A stretch of 64,000 nt of DNA from Apium graveolens (taxonomy: Eukaryota > Streptophyta > Magnoliopsida > Apiales > Apiaceae), in the NCBI RefSeq assembly GCF_009905375.1, contig NC_133648.1:88412307-88476306 (forward strand), read 5' to 3'. Below are positions 19,681 to 33,200 of the stretch, one piece after another. Within the stretch, counting starts at the first letter, position 1. Each line of letters opens with the position of its first letter. The notes below the pieces were generated by a model, which saw nothing but the letters and a program-made list of their open reading frames with translations, had not been told where the DNA came from and did not search any database. A program made the position numbers and the translations under genes.

Positions 19681-22600
19681 GGGTACTAAAAGGATTGGTA
19701 GACTCAGGATTCCTCCGGACTTTTAAAGATGATTTTAATCTTTCGAAGAAAACGAAGACCATGTGCTATTCAGACGGAAAATTCCCGAACACGGATTTTG
19801 AAGATGGTTTTCTTATTCCAACGAAGCTGATTTCAAGACCTACATAAGAAAATTGTAGAACTTCCTCAAAGGATTAATCCATAGGATACCACTGGGTTTT
19901 CAGATGCAGGAAAGGAATGAAATTTCTACAGGTACAATTTTTCACTAAGATTTTAAGGCAACTCTAATGATTCTAGATTATACAATCACACAGTGGTTTG
20001 TACCAATGCTATATTCATTCGGGAATCAATGAGATCATACAGGAAGAAATTGTAGAGGTCAGAGAGAATAGTGGGGACAAACAAACATCTCAGTTACAGA
20101 CATTAAAGTTAGAACCTCGGGACATAATGTAAGAGTTAATGATAGCTGAATCAGAGGAAGCTCAGGTAGAAGTAGTTGAGGGACTGAACATCAGGGCAGT
20201 GTTTCACTTGTCAGGGAAGTTTAGTCGTATCGGATTCATAAGGAGTACATAAGTTATATCCAAGGATCAATCATATCTATTCCGAAGCATAGACTTTTAC
20301 AGAATCAGTTCAAAGGATGATTACAAGACTGAGATTGGGATATAAACAAGATTTGATAGCTACAGTTATGACAAGATATATGTGTCAAGTAACTATCAGG
20401 GGTTTTGCTACAACAGAACAAGAAGCTTGACAAACAAGGATGAGTAGGGATTCAGTTGAAGAGCTCTGACAAAGGTGAAATGTTTTCTTAGGGAAGCAGC
20501 CAGTCAAAACTTATAGTGCACGGGAAAAAGTTGGGATGGATCAGATGACGAGAATCATGAATATCCTACTTTCATAGCAATCTCTGAAGATGGTCCAACT
20601 CACATATCTCAGGTCTCAAATTATTGAATCACTGTAATATTTTGTTTTCAATATTCAATGCACGATTAAGATCATAGTGTTTAAATGTTTAACACTTGCA
20701 TAAGCATGATAGCATCACACATAGATGATGCTGAACTAGTTCACTAGATTATTTTCTGGTAACTAGGATTGATGTTTAACTTGTGCATGTTATATTATAT
20801 GATCTTAAATAATTGTTTGAATATTTGTTGAATATGATTAATTATTTTAATGAGATATCTGTTTTCCAGCACTTAAGACCTTTGTTTTTGCTTATTCTCT
20901 ATATCCTATTATAATATGATTTGCTAATTTATTCTGAATTATTTGTTAAGATGTGTTAGTTTATAATTGGATTGAGATAGATAGATGAGATTTATCAACA
21001 GGATTGGACTAGATAGAATTAGTGATTTAATTATTAATTTTATTTGTTCCATATCATGCCTGTATTGTTTAATTCTTATGCATAATGTTTCTGAATGAAT
21101 GCCATGTACTCCTATTTCAATGCTTGCTTATTTTTATGCCATGAATGCATCTATTAGTACTTGCATTAATTATAGAAGAAGCATGTTTAGGATTACAATA
21201 GGGCAAATACTGTTAGTCCTCCTTATGTAAGGTTGGAACCAATTTTCCCCTAGCCTAGAGACAAATTTGTCAAGGGTATTAAAATGGAGAAAATGGTCAG
21301 TCAAAGATAAGAATTAGCATGATAAGGTTACAACTATTGTTATCTCTGTTTAAAATAATATCTCTAATCCATCTAGACCCAAACTGATAAGTTGGGTACC
21401 TAGAACTGTTAATCCATTTGTGAGTGCAGGACATAACAGGTTAATTGATTCATATGTATTCTTGGTAATTCATACTCAAGGCATATGATCAAAGAAAGAG
21501 TCTCACAATCAAATGTGATTGACAAAAGTTATTCCGTCAATAATCTTTGGAGATGACAGCAAAGGTTTTTATTACGAGACAAGCTATACAGAAAAAAGGA
21601 TGTCATCATGAATTGAACAATTGGTATCACCCGATAACAACTAAATATTGGTGTCACTGATAACAATTGAAGCATCTTTCTTGCTGGAGAATCAAGACAT
21701 TAATCCTCTTATAATACAGTTCTGCATCAAAGGACAAAATGCCAATTCAATGAAGGATTATTGGCTCATCTGAAGCAGGAAGGTTGAGAAGCTTTCTCTT
21801 GTCAAGAGTAAGGAAATGATATGCTCGTGGCTAGACTGGAATATCAGGAAAGGTGAAGTCAATGGTTTCTACTATAAAGCTTCATCTGATATTAGTTTAG
21901 CTATGGCATTATAAGCTCTCACCCTTGAACATCAACTCAAGGAAATCTTTTGTAAAAAGGGGTTAGTGAGAGGACTGCCTCATCTGAAATTCTGAAGATG
22001 TTAAATGTGAGGCATGTCAGAAAGAGGAGTCAAAGACAACATCACATCAAAGTAAAGATATACCTTAGTGATGGTGGTTGACTACTCTTATTAAACAAAG
22101 TTGTTGTTCGTGCATTCTCAAGACAAGACATCACAGATGGTGATTGATCATATCAGAAGATCAAGCTGGAAGCAACTGTAAAAGAAATGATCTTGTGATC
22201 AGATAATGGGACTGAATTCAAGATGCAGTTCTGATTGATATCTGTAACATCTAGAATATTCTGAGACATATTCACTACAAGGAGCTCCGTGTCAAAAGGA
22301 GTGGTACAAGGGAAGAACCGGAACTTGATTAAGTAACAAGGACAATATCAATCTAATCAAGACTTTCTAAATACCAAAGGGCTGAAGAAGTCAAAACAGT
22401 TTGCAACAGGTAAAATCAAGCCTTGATCAGGATGTATACATGATGACCACTAATGAGCTAATGGCCAATAGAAGCAAACACTGGATAACCTAAAAATGTT
22501 TGGAGAGAATGTCCTACAGAAGCAAAAAAATAAATGTTATCAGTTGTTTGAAGATCTTGGCATTTGCAGCTAAGACTAGTTAGGATATTTTTCATGGCTA

Positions 22601-23696
22601 CTCAGTGGAGTTTACAACCTACATGACATTTGTGGCTGATCAACAGAAGATGATTGAAAGTCTAAGTGCACAGTTCAACAACTCACTGCTTCAAGCTGTT
22701 AAAGGATAAATTAATGGTATTGATGATTCATATCCAAGCATCGGAATGGCAGTGTATAACACAACTCATTATTTCAATGAAGCCAGTCAGCAAGGGTAAG
22801 GATTTTCAGAAAATCGCAGCAACAGCTTAGGGGGAGCAATAGAAGGATCAACTAGTCAAACTCAACACCACATTATAAATCAAGAGGACACTACAATAAC
22901 ATATCTGCTGAGACAAAGGGTTTGATGTCAAGTCTATTCCCAGAGTCTAGTTCTTAAGTGATCTAGATGGTGGAGTAATGATTAGCAGGGCTACTGAGTG
23001 TGAATTATTATCTATCTAGTTTTCTATCTAAGGAAGAAACTAAGAAAGTTACAGAAGCTCTAATAGATCCGGATTGATTGGGTGATTACAAAAAAAGATG
23101 AACTCAATCAGTCAACAAGCAGATTGTAGGGAAGCTGGTATCCAAACCAAATAACAATATTGTTATTGGAACAAGGATAACCAGAAGTCAAACTGGATGA
23201 CAATGACATTATTACGAGGGACTAGGCTAAACTGGATGCTAGGTTATTATCAGGAAGCAGTATCTAGCAGAAAGCACCAGTGACGAGACTTGAGGATATT
23301 ACGACACATCAGACACTTGATGCACATTCTACCTAGAATTGGACTCTGGTAAATGTAAACAAGTGAGTTAAAGGAAGTAGTCAATGCACAACCGTTCATG
23401 AACTTTACAATTGCAGATCTAATGGACTATGTGTATCTCTTCTTCATAAGCTCACTTCAGATTGGTATGAACCAGTATACTACTCAAGAAATCGTCAAGG
23501 ACATGGTATGATACTCTAACTAAAGTTACAGTTAAATATGAACTAGTGTAGTCGTCATATTAATAACTCTCTTATCACTAGGCACATACATAATGTTATA
23601 TATATGCAGTGATATCATGATAATGTTATATGTTGGTCTACTAACAAAAACTTGTGCAAGATTATTTGCTATGTAATTGCAGAGTAGGTATGGAGG
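19681..23696 (+). pseudogene. Heavily decayed gag-pol of Copia-B, first part
   Basis: No frame survives, but domain echoes appear in order. SWVPRTV followed by protease-like FGDDSKGF lies at about 21390-21560. Integrase echoes run at about 21890-22330: LVRGLPHLK, CEAC, MVVDYSY, VHSQDKTSQMVIDHI and a split SDNGTEF. The hinge QTQHHIINQED and an RT start (DPDW, then LVSKPNN, IGTR) lie at about 22850-23180, and an RT core echo (SDWYEPVYYSR) near 23450. Stops and frameshifts occur every few dozen codons. 19681-21300 should be gag but is not readable. Pol is interrupted at 23697 by a solo LTR and resumes at 24965. Confidence 0.65.
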
Positions 23697-24959
23697 TGAT
23701 ATAGTATATATTTATATATATTTTAAAGGATTTTAGCCTCATATTTATAATATTATATTATCAATTAGATATTATTAATTAGATTTTATTATTTTGTGAC
23801 AGTAAATAAAGAACAACTTTCTATGGAATTGGGTTTATTTGGACTTAAATCATAAGGAAATTCGGATTTATTGGGTTGCACGCGCACACATTAGTATTTG
23901 GGCCGTAACTTGAGTTCTAGACATCAGAATTGGGCGATCTTATAGCCCATGCGAAGCTAAAAGAATTATCTACAGTTTAAAAGTGGTCCAATATCAATAT
24001 TCCAACTGGAGAAGCCCATAATCAGGCCTGAAATACAGCCTACGAATTTTACATTAGAATCCAATTTATTTTGGGAAATTATTTATATTTTCTTGGAAAG
24101 CATTAAAACTATTTATTATATATTAGGTTTTATATATTGTATAGAGAAAACCATAACATATTGTATTAGAAATAGTTCGATAATTGAATTCTTGAGAGAA
24201 TGGATAGGATCATCTTGAGAGGGAGATTGGAAGAAGGAGTGAAGGGATTCTTCCCGATTCAAAAGGAACTTTAAAGTTGTATTCTTTGTGCATCAATTCT
24301 TAAACTCATGGTTTGTATTTTTAATATATATTTTGTTTATCGTATCATGAGTAGCTAATTCCTTTATCCAATAGTTGGGTAGTATTCAATTGGCTTAATA
24401 TGTTTGTTTGATTATATTGTGATTTTCTTGTGATTGTTAATCTGTCATTGAGAGCTTAACACAATTGAGGGAGTCACGAATCTTTGATTGTATTTATAGG
24501 AATTATGATGAATCGGGAGAGGAGTTATAATTCTAGTACATGATATGATAGACCCAATTTAAGTATTGGATCGAGAGATTAATATGCGAATTATGAAACA
24601 TGTAATCCTTGGTTTTTAATAGTCTATAATTGTACTTTGTATGACCATGGGAGTGGCGTTCAATGGATACTTGTAGGCACTTTAATCTACCCTGGGAGAG
24701 GATTTTATAAACATTAGAAGGATTGTTTTTAACAAAACAAGAGACACAAATTAGACATTCATGATAGCCATTGAAGAACTTTGATTCTTGGATTGTTTTC
24801 TCTCATAGTTATTATATAGTATTATTTATTTATTAGACTAATTAGTTGATAATTACACACATCCACAAATTATTCTCCACACTTCTGAATTGTGAGAAAT
24901 AGGATACTTGAGATTGGTGTCCTTCCCTGCGACCGATACTCTAAAAATACACTTCAACA
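23697..24959. mobile_element. Solo LTR, Ty3/Athila-like (1263 bp), TSD GGAGG
   Basis: TGATATAGTA...CACTTCAACA, flanked by GGAGG at 23692-23696 and 24960-24964. Phrases such as GAGTAGCTAATTCCTTTATC and CCTTCCCTGCGACCGATAC are of the Athila/Ty3 LTR type. There is no internal domain, so it is a solo LTR left by recombination inside the Copia-B reverse transcriptase. Confidence 0.85.
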
Positions 24960-24964
24960 GGAGG

Positions 24965-25207
24965 AGCGTGTTGGAAAGGTTGCAATTCTATTTAGAATTG
25001 CAATACAAGTAAACCAAAAAAATGATGGCAATACAAGTAAGTTAAGGATCTTTTGAAGATGTAAAATTTTGGAAGATTCTGAACATGCCAAGACTATTTA
25101 CCAACAGAAACCACTAAAGCTTGATCAATGAAACTCAGGTATAATGACAAGCTATAGAGGTATGATGAGCTCACTATTTTACTCAAATGCTAATAGACAA
25201 CATGTAA
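24965..25207 (+). pseudogene. Copia-B reverse transcriptase remnant, continuation
   Basis: After the solo LTR, translated fragments read VKDLLK.., then ..TSYRGMMSSLFYSNA-like sequence. These match the Copia RT C-terminal segment (VKDLLKKF ... ITSYRGMIGSLLYLTASRPDI). It is cut at 25207 by the Ty3 block and resumes as RNase H at 35289. Confidence 0.65.
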
Positions 25208-26880
25208 TATAACGACTTGTATATTTTCTACTAATTTAAAATGCAATAATTGAATAATTAAATAAATAAGCTATGTATATGGGTTCTGTCATAAGGATTT
25301 TTGCTTTGTTACTATGTATATGTGATTACTAATGTATGTGATTGAATTGCGTGGTTAATTAATGGGTTGTATGGTTTTATTTCGCTGACAAAAGTGATTT
25401 TATTATAGTTTAATTTCTATAAATATTTGGATTATCTCTAAAATTATTTTTATGGTTTTATAATTACAATAATTATTTTTGGAATTTTATAAAATTTAGA
25501 AATCAATATTTCATCAATTATTTAGCCTTGTATGATTTTCTGATTATATTTATTTGTAAAATCCGTATTTAATTCGGGGATTCTTTAAAAATTATGAAAC
25601 TCATATTTATCTAAGTTTGGAATATTCTGGGAATTTTAAAATTATTTTGGAAATTTTTGGGATTAATTTTACCCGTGCATTGATTCGTTTAATCGTTAAA
25701 ACCGGACATAAGTTGCATTCTAAAAATTGGGTTAAAAATTTTGAAATTTGTAAAAATTCAGGATATTTATAAAATCTTAAGATTATTTTGGAATTATTTC
25801 AATTAATTTTAATAGGGGTATGTGTCGTTATATTTGCAGTTTGGTGTCCGAACTAAAATTAAGAGGACACATATCCTTTTTAGTGGACACGTGTCTTGAA
25901 TGCTTGTGACAGGATAAAGATTATGCCCAGTTTCTTTTGTTTTCAGACCCGAACAAAAACAACAATCTTTCATCTCTTTCAATCTCTCAATCTCGGCTCT
26001 CTCTTTCTTAAAATCTCATCTCTCTCATATTTTCTCTAATCTGTTCTTTCCCCTCCCCGTTCCTCTCTTACTCGGTCTTTCCCCTGTGATTCTGGTGAGT
26101 CCCATCGCCGGGTTCCTGTTTTCCGGCCGCCATCGCCGCTTTTCAAGCTGCCTGTTGTTCTTGTTATATATACGTATGTATATATGTTATGTTTTTTATC
26201 GTGCGTACGTGCGTGTGTGAGTATGGATGTGTGTGTGCATCTGTGTGTGTGGGTGTAATGGCTGGATTGGTTGGAGTGGTGGCCGGTGTTGTTTTCCGGC
26301 CATTACTTCTCTATTCAGGTTGTTTTGGTTCTATTATTCTGATTTAACATATCTTTTTTTGCAGAAAATATTTGAGTGATATTCACGAGATAAATTAATT
26401 TCGATTGGGAATTAAATTTTGATTATCGGTGATATTCGCGTTGGAAACCCGAATTAATCGGGTATCCGCGGATTTTACCGCCGTCCGCGATGAATTTCGA
26501 CGAGCGGACGGTGGACGATGATGATGTATATCTGAGTCCTAATATTTTAAAATAAATAAAATTAGTTTTATATTTTTATTCTAGATCGAATTAGTTAATT
26601 AGTAAATATTGTAATGAGACGGTTAAAGTGATTGTGATTATTAAGTTGTATCGGTGATTGGGAATTTTGTAAGTGTAACGTCTGTAAATATTATGATATT
26701 ATAAAATCTGTGATGTGGCATTACTGTGCAGTATTGTGAGTACATAAGTTTCTAAATGTTGCTTTCCAGCGATTATGTGAATTATGTAAATACGAATATA
26801 TTTTCTTTCGTGACGATTCGAATCTTCGTACAATATTTCGATATGGAAATTCTGTGCTTATACGATTAGATAAATTGGTA
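25208..26880 (+). repeat. 5' segment of the composite Ty3 LTR (promoter and CT-rich leader)
   Basis: A CT-rich stretch (CTCTC.. at 25970-26090) and a GC-richer CCGGCCGCC patch (26100-26150, 26450-26520) resemble the transcription start and leader zone of Tekay-type LTRs. A GT/TG-rich run (TGTGTGTG) lies at 26212-26252. No frame of interest. Confidence 0.5.
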
Positions 26881-29613
26881 TAATGCTAGATTATATTTTT
26901 TTTACAACTTTATTTGCATTAAAATCTAATTAAATTGTATTTTTATATGGCTTGTTATAGAAGTATTATTATAAAGAAAATTCTTTTAAAAATTATTTTT
27001 ATTCAAATTTCTTGAAAATACTCTTATAAAATTTCTAAAATCTTAAAGTAATTTATGGTATAATTTTTGTGATTTATGGAAGTGTACTTTATTTATTAAA
27101 ATTTATTCTTTTTAAGCATACTTTTAATTCTAGAAAAATGATTACTAGATTACTAATGTACCCTTGCATGGAAAATCCCTTATAATAGAGACCAAGAATA
27201 GAACCGTCATTTCCAACCCCACTCACTCACTTTGACCAAGAAAAGTACTCATCTACCCTTGCATGCAAAATGTCTTAAGCTTGTAGGAAGGGCATAGAGG
27301 TCATTTCTCAATTCCACTACCACTTTAACAAATCAAAAACCAAAAACACAAGCTACACTCATTTTTGCACACCCACTTCACTCCCTCCCCTCCCCTTTCT
27401 CTCCCTCTCGGTCGAAGCCACCCCCTCCCCCTCTTCTTTCATTTTTTTTTATTTTCTCAAACACTTTGATCAAGGAGCTAATTCACTCATATTCCCACAT
27501 TTATACTTGAAAAATTTGGCTCATAAAAGGTATGTTTTATTATGTGTTGATGTGTTCTTGTAGCCAAGATTTAGGCCTTGAATTCTCATGGATTTAAGGA
27601 CTAAAATCATAAGGGCTTAAAGATATGGACTTGATATGATCTTGGAGAAGTATTTTTACTTCAACTTTCTAAGTAATAATCTTGTTCATAGCATTTGGCA
27701 ATGATTTATTAAAAGAGCCGAATGTATATGGATTGTTCTTTAGAAATTTCTATGAAAATGACTTTGCAAGTTACTTATAAACCATTTTTTCTTCTAAAAT
27801 GATGAATTATAATGTTTAAACTCTTGAATTCTATGTATTTATTCAGTTATATTAAGTTTTAAGAATTGCATGATTAGTTATAGCCCTTGCATGTTAAAAT
27901 TTACCCTTGCATGTTGATTTACAAGTGATTTTAGACTAGGAAACCATACTTGTTTGTTTTGAGCCTTGATACTTGATTTTTATGAGGTGCATGCCATGAA
28001 TTATGTGTTAAAATGATAGTTTAATTATGTCTTGATTAAAAGATATTAAAATCAGTAGGTGTCATGATGTTTTCATGCATGTGTAAATCAAATTTTTTTG
28101 CTTTAAAATAACTAAATGATGGCTTGTCTTGTGAGGTGTTACTTTGCTTTTCCTTATAATTGATTGCATGCTAAATAAAATTGTAAATCAACCTTGTGCA
28201 CTATAGTTCAGTAGGTGTTAGCATGATATTAGGTTTGGTTGTTGGTTTGTTCATTGGTTTTGATGGTTAAGAAGGGAGTTAAGGTGGAAGGGATGCATTA
28301 GTCCTATTTGGACAGGTTTTAGCACTAGAAGTTTAGGTCATTTTAGGTATGCATTTTTGAGGCCTTGTAAGGCCCAATTTTATTGGAGTTAGGAATTGGT
28401 ATGTACTTGAGTCTAGAAACTTTAGATTGGGTAAAATTATGCATTTAGTTAGATGCACAAGCACAAAACCGAGAGGAACTCAAAACAGGGCAGATTTGGT
28501 ACAAGTCCATATTTGACCCATTATAACCATGTTTTAGGATAGAAATTCATTGGGACTTGGTTTATAATAGTATAAAGAAGTCCTAGGAAGCTTAACAAGT
28601 CATTAAAATCAGTAATTGAACAATTTAAGTGAGTTTTAAGTTGGTAAAAGTAAGGCAGTTCGAAAATCAGGGAAGACAGATTTATGTCAACTTCCACTTG
28701 AGGCCTAGGGAGGTCCAAGTAAGGTTTTTGAGTAATTCCAACTTTAAGGGTTAGTTTAGAGTCTTAGGAACCTCAGAGAGTTGTTTTGGAGTGAAGGACC
28801 AATGTGGAGATACCCCATTTCTACCAAAACACCCGAGAGTCACCATAAGAGTTGCATTAGGAAGCCTATGAGGAATGTATTGTGTTTAAGTGCTTTATGA
28901 GTGAGGCCTTGATGTCAAGTCAAGTTTGGGAGTTGCATTATGTCACAAGAGTCTGTAGAAACCACAACTAAGTAAAGGCCCAAGGTAGAAAAGTATATTT
29001 GTGTCGAGGCACACAATGGTGCCGAGGCATGCATCCGGGAAGAGTTTAGAGTATGCATTAGTTTTGTGAGTCTTGTGAGGTGAGGCACAAGTGTGCCTTA
29101 CTGAATTTAGATTGTGTTGAGGTCTTTAAAGGAGAATTAAGAGTAATAGTCTTGTTAATTATTTGTTAAAAAGGATAATTGCTTGAGTGATTAGGATCTA
29201 AGTGTACTATTGCCATGCCTTTTCTTGCTATGTGTTATGTGAAGCATATATTACTTGAAATTAAGTGTGTTTAGTATATTTATATATATATATGTGTGTA
29301 TGTATGTGTATATATAGTATACACGAAAGGATAGTTAGCAGGAGTTGTGACGAGGATACTATTTATTATAGGTTCAAGTAGGAGGCCAGGAAATGAGCCC
29401 ATAGACGATTCCATTCAAGTACTCAGTAAGCGTAGTTCAGGCAAGTGAACTCTCAACTTATCTTTATAATTCTGTTTCTTTTGATTGAACACCCTGTGAA
29501 TGTATGACTATCATTTAATAACATTGATTAGTCCCTGACATCACTCAATAATTGGATCTTGAACTTAGTTAATCGCTTCCATACTTGAATTGACCCCTTT
29601 TTTCCTCACATAT
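26881..29613 (+). repeat. LTR-derived segment related to the 30245-34247 LTR, opposite orientation
   Basis: Shared phrases with the reverse complement of 33200-34000 include TACCCTTGCATG, TTTCCAACCCCACTCAC and a C/T-rich GGCCGAAGCCA.CCCCCTCCC. The ends of this segment are not resolved. A TATATATATGTGTGTATG microsatellite lies near 29280. No gene seen. Confidence 0.5.
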
Positions 29614-29960
29614 TGTAACACCCCCAAATCCGGTGTAACACCCCCAAATCCGGGGTCGGGGATTCGGGTTGTCACGAGTTCCATATCCCTTAACAACACT
29701 TAATCTTAACAATCAACCAATTACTGCGTACTTTGACCCCACAATATACACACACACACCGCAAGTTATAGTCTCAGAGATGAATACCCAAAAAATAACA
29801 CAAGTCATTTTATTCCACAATTATAAGCCATTACACCTTAAAAGGGTTTCTAAATAAATTTACATTTCTTTGCCATTATGACAATTCATAAATATACATA
29901 AATCTGGTACATCAGAAGTTGAAAGCCTAGCCTATCGGTAGATCCTACCTCGGCTATAAC
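29614..29960 (-). repeat. Tip of a Ty3 LTR of the 52517-56621 family, with duplicated end
   Basis: It matches 52517-52850 in order (TGTAACACCCCC.AATCCGG, GTTATAGTCTCAGAGATGAA, ATTATACATAA.., GAT..ACCTC). The first 20 bases occur twice in tandem (29614-29633 and 29634-29653). Sequence diverges after about 29960. Confidence 0.65.
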
Positions 29961-30244
29961 CTAAGTGTTTCCGCCGAAGAACCTAAGTGTTGAAGTCGAA
30001 TCCAAAGTGATCTAGTGGTTAGACATTAAAGCCTGAGCGTCCGAGTCAGCTCAGAGTCGATCAGTAATAGTTGTAAAGGTCTGCAAGGCAAGTACCCCTG
30101 ACGATTCTTTTATGGTTCAGTATATATGAATGAAATGTTGTTTTATTTTCGAACAGGAACAGAAACGTTTTAAGTTACGTATCCCCTGTATTTGAAAATG
30201 TTGTTAAATATATGTTTTAGGGAGAAATAACTTCTAAAAGTACA
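29961..30244 (+). repeat. Middle segment of the composite Ty3 LTR
   Basis: From about 30060 (GTAAAGGTCTGCAAGGCAAG) the sequence reads as the + strand composite LTR, which continues across the solo-LTR insertion at 34248. The origin of 29961-30060 is unclear. Confidence 0.4.
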
Positions 30245-33200
30245 TGTCACACCCCCAACTTTAACAGCAAAATAAATATAGCTATTACATCATTTTAATG
30301 AAGAATACACAACCAAATCCAAGATCTTACAGTTTAGGGTTTGGAACAGCCCAACACTACCAACTATTACATCTGATTACAAATACCGAGTCCTCACACA
30401 ACTATTATTACTTATTCTACCTGAGCTCAAACATAAGCATCAGCATCACAGGTCTTACGGGCAGTCTGCTTGAATCTAACCATAGCTGCTAGCTGTAATA
30501 TCAGGGTAAAGCAAGAAGTGAGCCAAATGCTCAACAAGTGCTAACAACATAACACAAAACATAAATCGAGATATACTTTTAAGAATGCCAATGGAAAGAC
30601 ATAACTAATGATAACGAGAGATAAAACTATGTGAGATGGCATCATTTTGCTTGTATCAAAACAATTTTAAAAATCATGTCTTAATCAAAATCATTTTATG
30701 ACGCTACGGATTACAGCCGGTGATCAGCCGCGAAGTAATCCCGAACCTCGCTGGGTTCTAAAACATTAACGGGAATCCCTAGGCAACTTTTAAGCCTAAT
30801 ATAAGTGTGGAAAGGACTCGCGTCTCAGTCCAGATCCACTATTCAAGAAAACATTTATCCCCCTTTGGGACTGAAAACCCATATTTTATTTATTTCAAAA
30901 GCTGATGCCGAATTGTAACAAAATCTCTTTTAACAGTACACATTTAATTAAGGGAATATAGATCAACTCAAAACACGGGAAATATGGTACTAAATCTCAG
31001 GGCCATGATTCACAAAACTTTACTCTATTAGGATAACCAAAAGGATTTCATATGTCAGAACTTGGACAGGAAAATATGGTGAGACTAATGGATAATATGA
31101 AGGGGTAATGCCAAACTGGGCTTAAAGCAATGGTTTCTCGTCAAGGTACAGGTGTTAGATCATTAAGAAGATAAGCTTCACGAATACTATGGGTGTTAAG
31201 GTAATGATCTCTAGCTCAGGATGAATGTATATATCAGAATTGTCAAGCTTTAGGATAGGAAAGAGGGTATCAATCAATGAGGAATCATGTTGGTAAGTTT
31301 CTGACTATCAAAGTTCAAGGTAAGGTTCTATAGGGGTTCAAGTATCAGGATGAGATATCAATACTTAGGAATCATCATCATGTTAATCAAAAGGATCAAT
31401 CAAGTAATATAACAACTCTTTATTTTATCATGGCATTTAACTATCATGAAAAGACTTTTGAACTACTTGCAATACATACTTGAGGGTTCATGGCAGCTCT
31501 ATGTAATTCAAAGATAAGCGAGAGATACGCTTGATTTAAATATATCAAAATGACTCAGGATAATTACATCGATAAATATGAACTGTTTATAGTAAATATG
31601 AAGGTCAAGTTGAATCACTTGCCTTGAGTTAGGCTGGTCTGGTCTGACTGGTAGGAGCAACTGGAGCTTCACTCGACTTTTATGGCAAGTTTTCCCTCGT
31701 CTCGAGATCCTACATAAATAATAATAATCCTCATTATAATATATTCTTACCATCTCAACCTATTTACAACCCGAAATTAAACACGGATGGCACTTAGGCC
31801 TATATGTACTTAATTTATATCCACCTTTATATTTCAAATGTACACACGTAGCCACATAATCACATATCGTATATTAATACCAAATAATACCATAATGCAA
31901 CACTAGGCTTGGATGATCTCGACTCACAACTTAAGTCACTTGGTCGCTAAACTAGACAAGATCTTCAAATTTTGGCTTCCTAACTCGATGTGCCTTTCCT
32001 AAATTATCCAAAACCTATTGACCCTCACTTGTGCCTTTTGCTCTACTGACCTTATACTATCTTATAACTATGGTGGTCGACCTAATACTCACTTCTAAGT
32101 GTTCTAAAACTATGTGATAAGTGAAAGTGCTCACTGGTGCAAATTTCAGAATGACAACTATGGTTTCTTGAGTACATTAGACACTCTTAAACTACAAGTT
32201 TTCCTTCAAAACTTTTACACAAGACTCTCCTGACCTAAGGGCATCTCACAAACTTGATGTGGCTCAAGGGCCTGGCTTGGGCCTTCTTGGGCCTAAGCTA
32301 AAAGTCCAAGGTTCCCCTGTTTTTCTGGGCAGAAAATGCCCTGACTTGAATTAACTTGTGATACATGGTTCTAACTCATATCCTATGAACTATGGTTGGA
32401 AAAACTTCTCTGACACTCCCTCTAACTAAGGCCCAATTGGGCCTAATGAGGGCCTACCCATGACATGGTCAAATCTCCCTATTTCTAAGTTGCAACAAAA
32501 CTGTCCCCTGCTGGACAGATTTTGTTATTCTACTTGTGCACCTAACCAAATGACATGCAAACCTCCAACCAACTCCTAAAACCTTTTATATACTCCCAAT
32601 ACTAACTTCTGGTAGCTTGGGTTTCAAAGTGCACACCAATGACATGGTCAAAACTCACTCTAAACCTCAGGGTGCTATACTGATTTTTCTGCAGAAACTA
32701 TAACTCTCATTTTCTAAGGTTTTGATTTGACAAACTCAACTAACAACAACTCAATACTTAAACCAAGACTTATACATGGTATTCTACTGAACTAACTCCC
32801 TTATTCTCAAAATAACCTTGGTGAGATCATCCTTACCTAAGGTACAATTATGGCAAAACAAAAGAGACTACACTTCACAAATCACAAATCTTCATGCTTT
32901 TGAAACAACAAGATATATATTTTTATAAAAGATAACCATGAATTATTACCATGCAACAAGAAGCATAAATCAATATTAACACATTATTCCTACTGAAATT
33001 AAGGCTCGCTAACAAAATCTTTCCAAATAATCAAAATCTTACAATATTCTAAGAGAAATCCATATGCATGCATGCCTTCGGATTTTTCAAACCAAAACAA
33101 CACATTTTCTACATATGTTCTATCATAAAATTGACATGCAAGCCTAGAATAAGATATACCTAGATGATCACTTAGCATGCAAAGAGTTTTATCAAATTTT

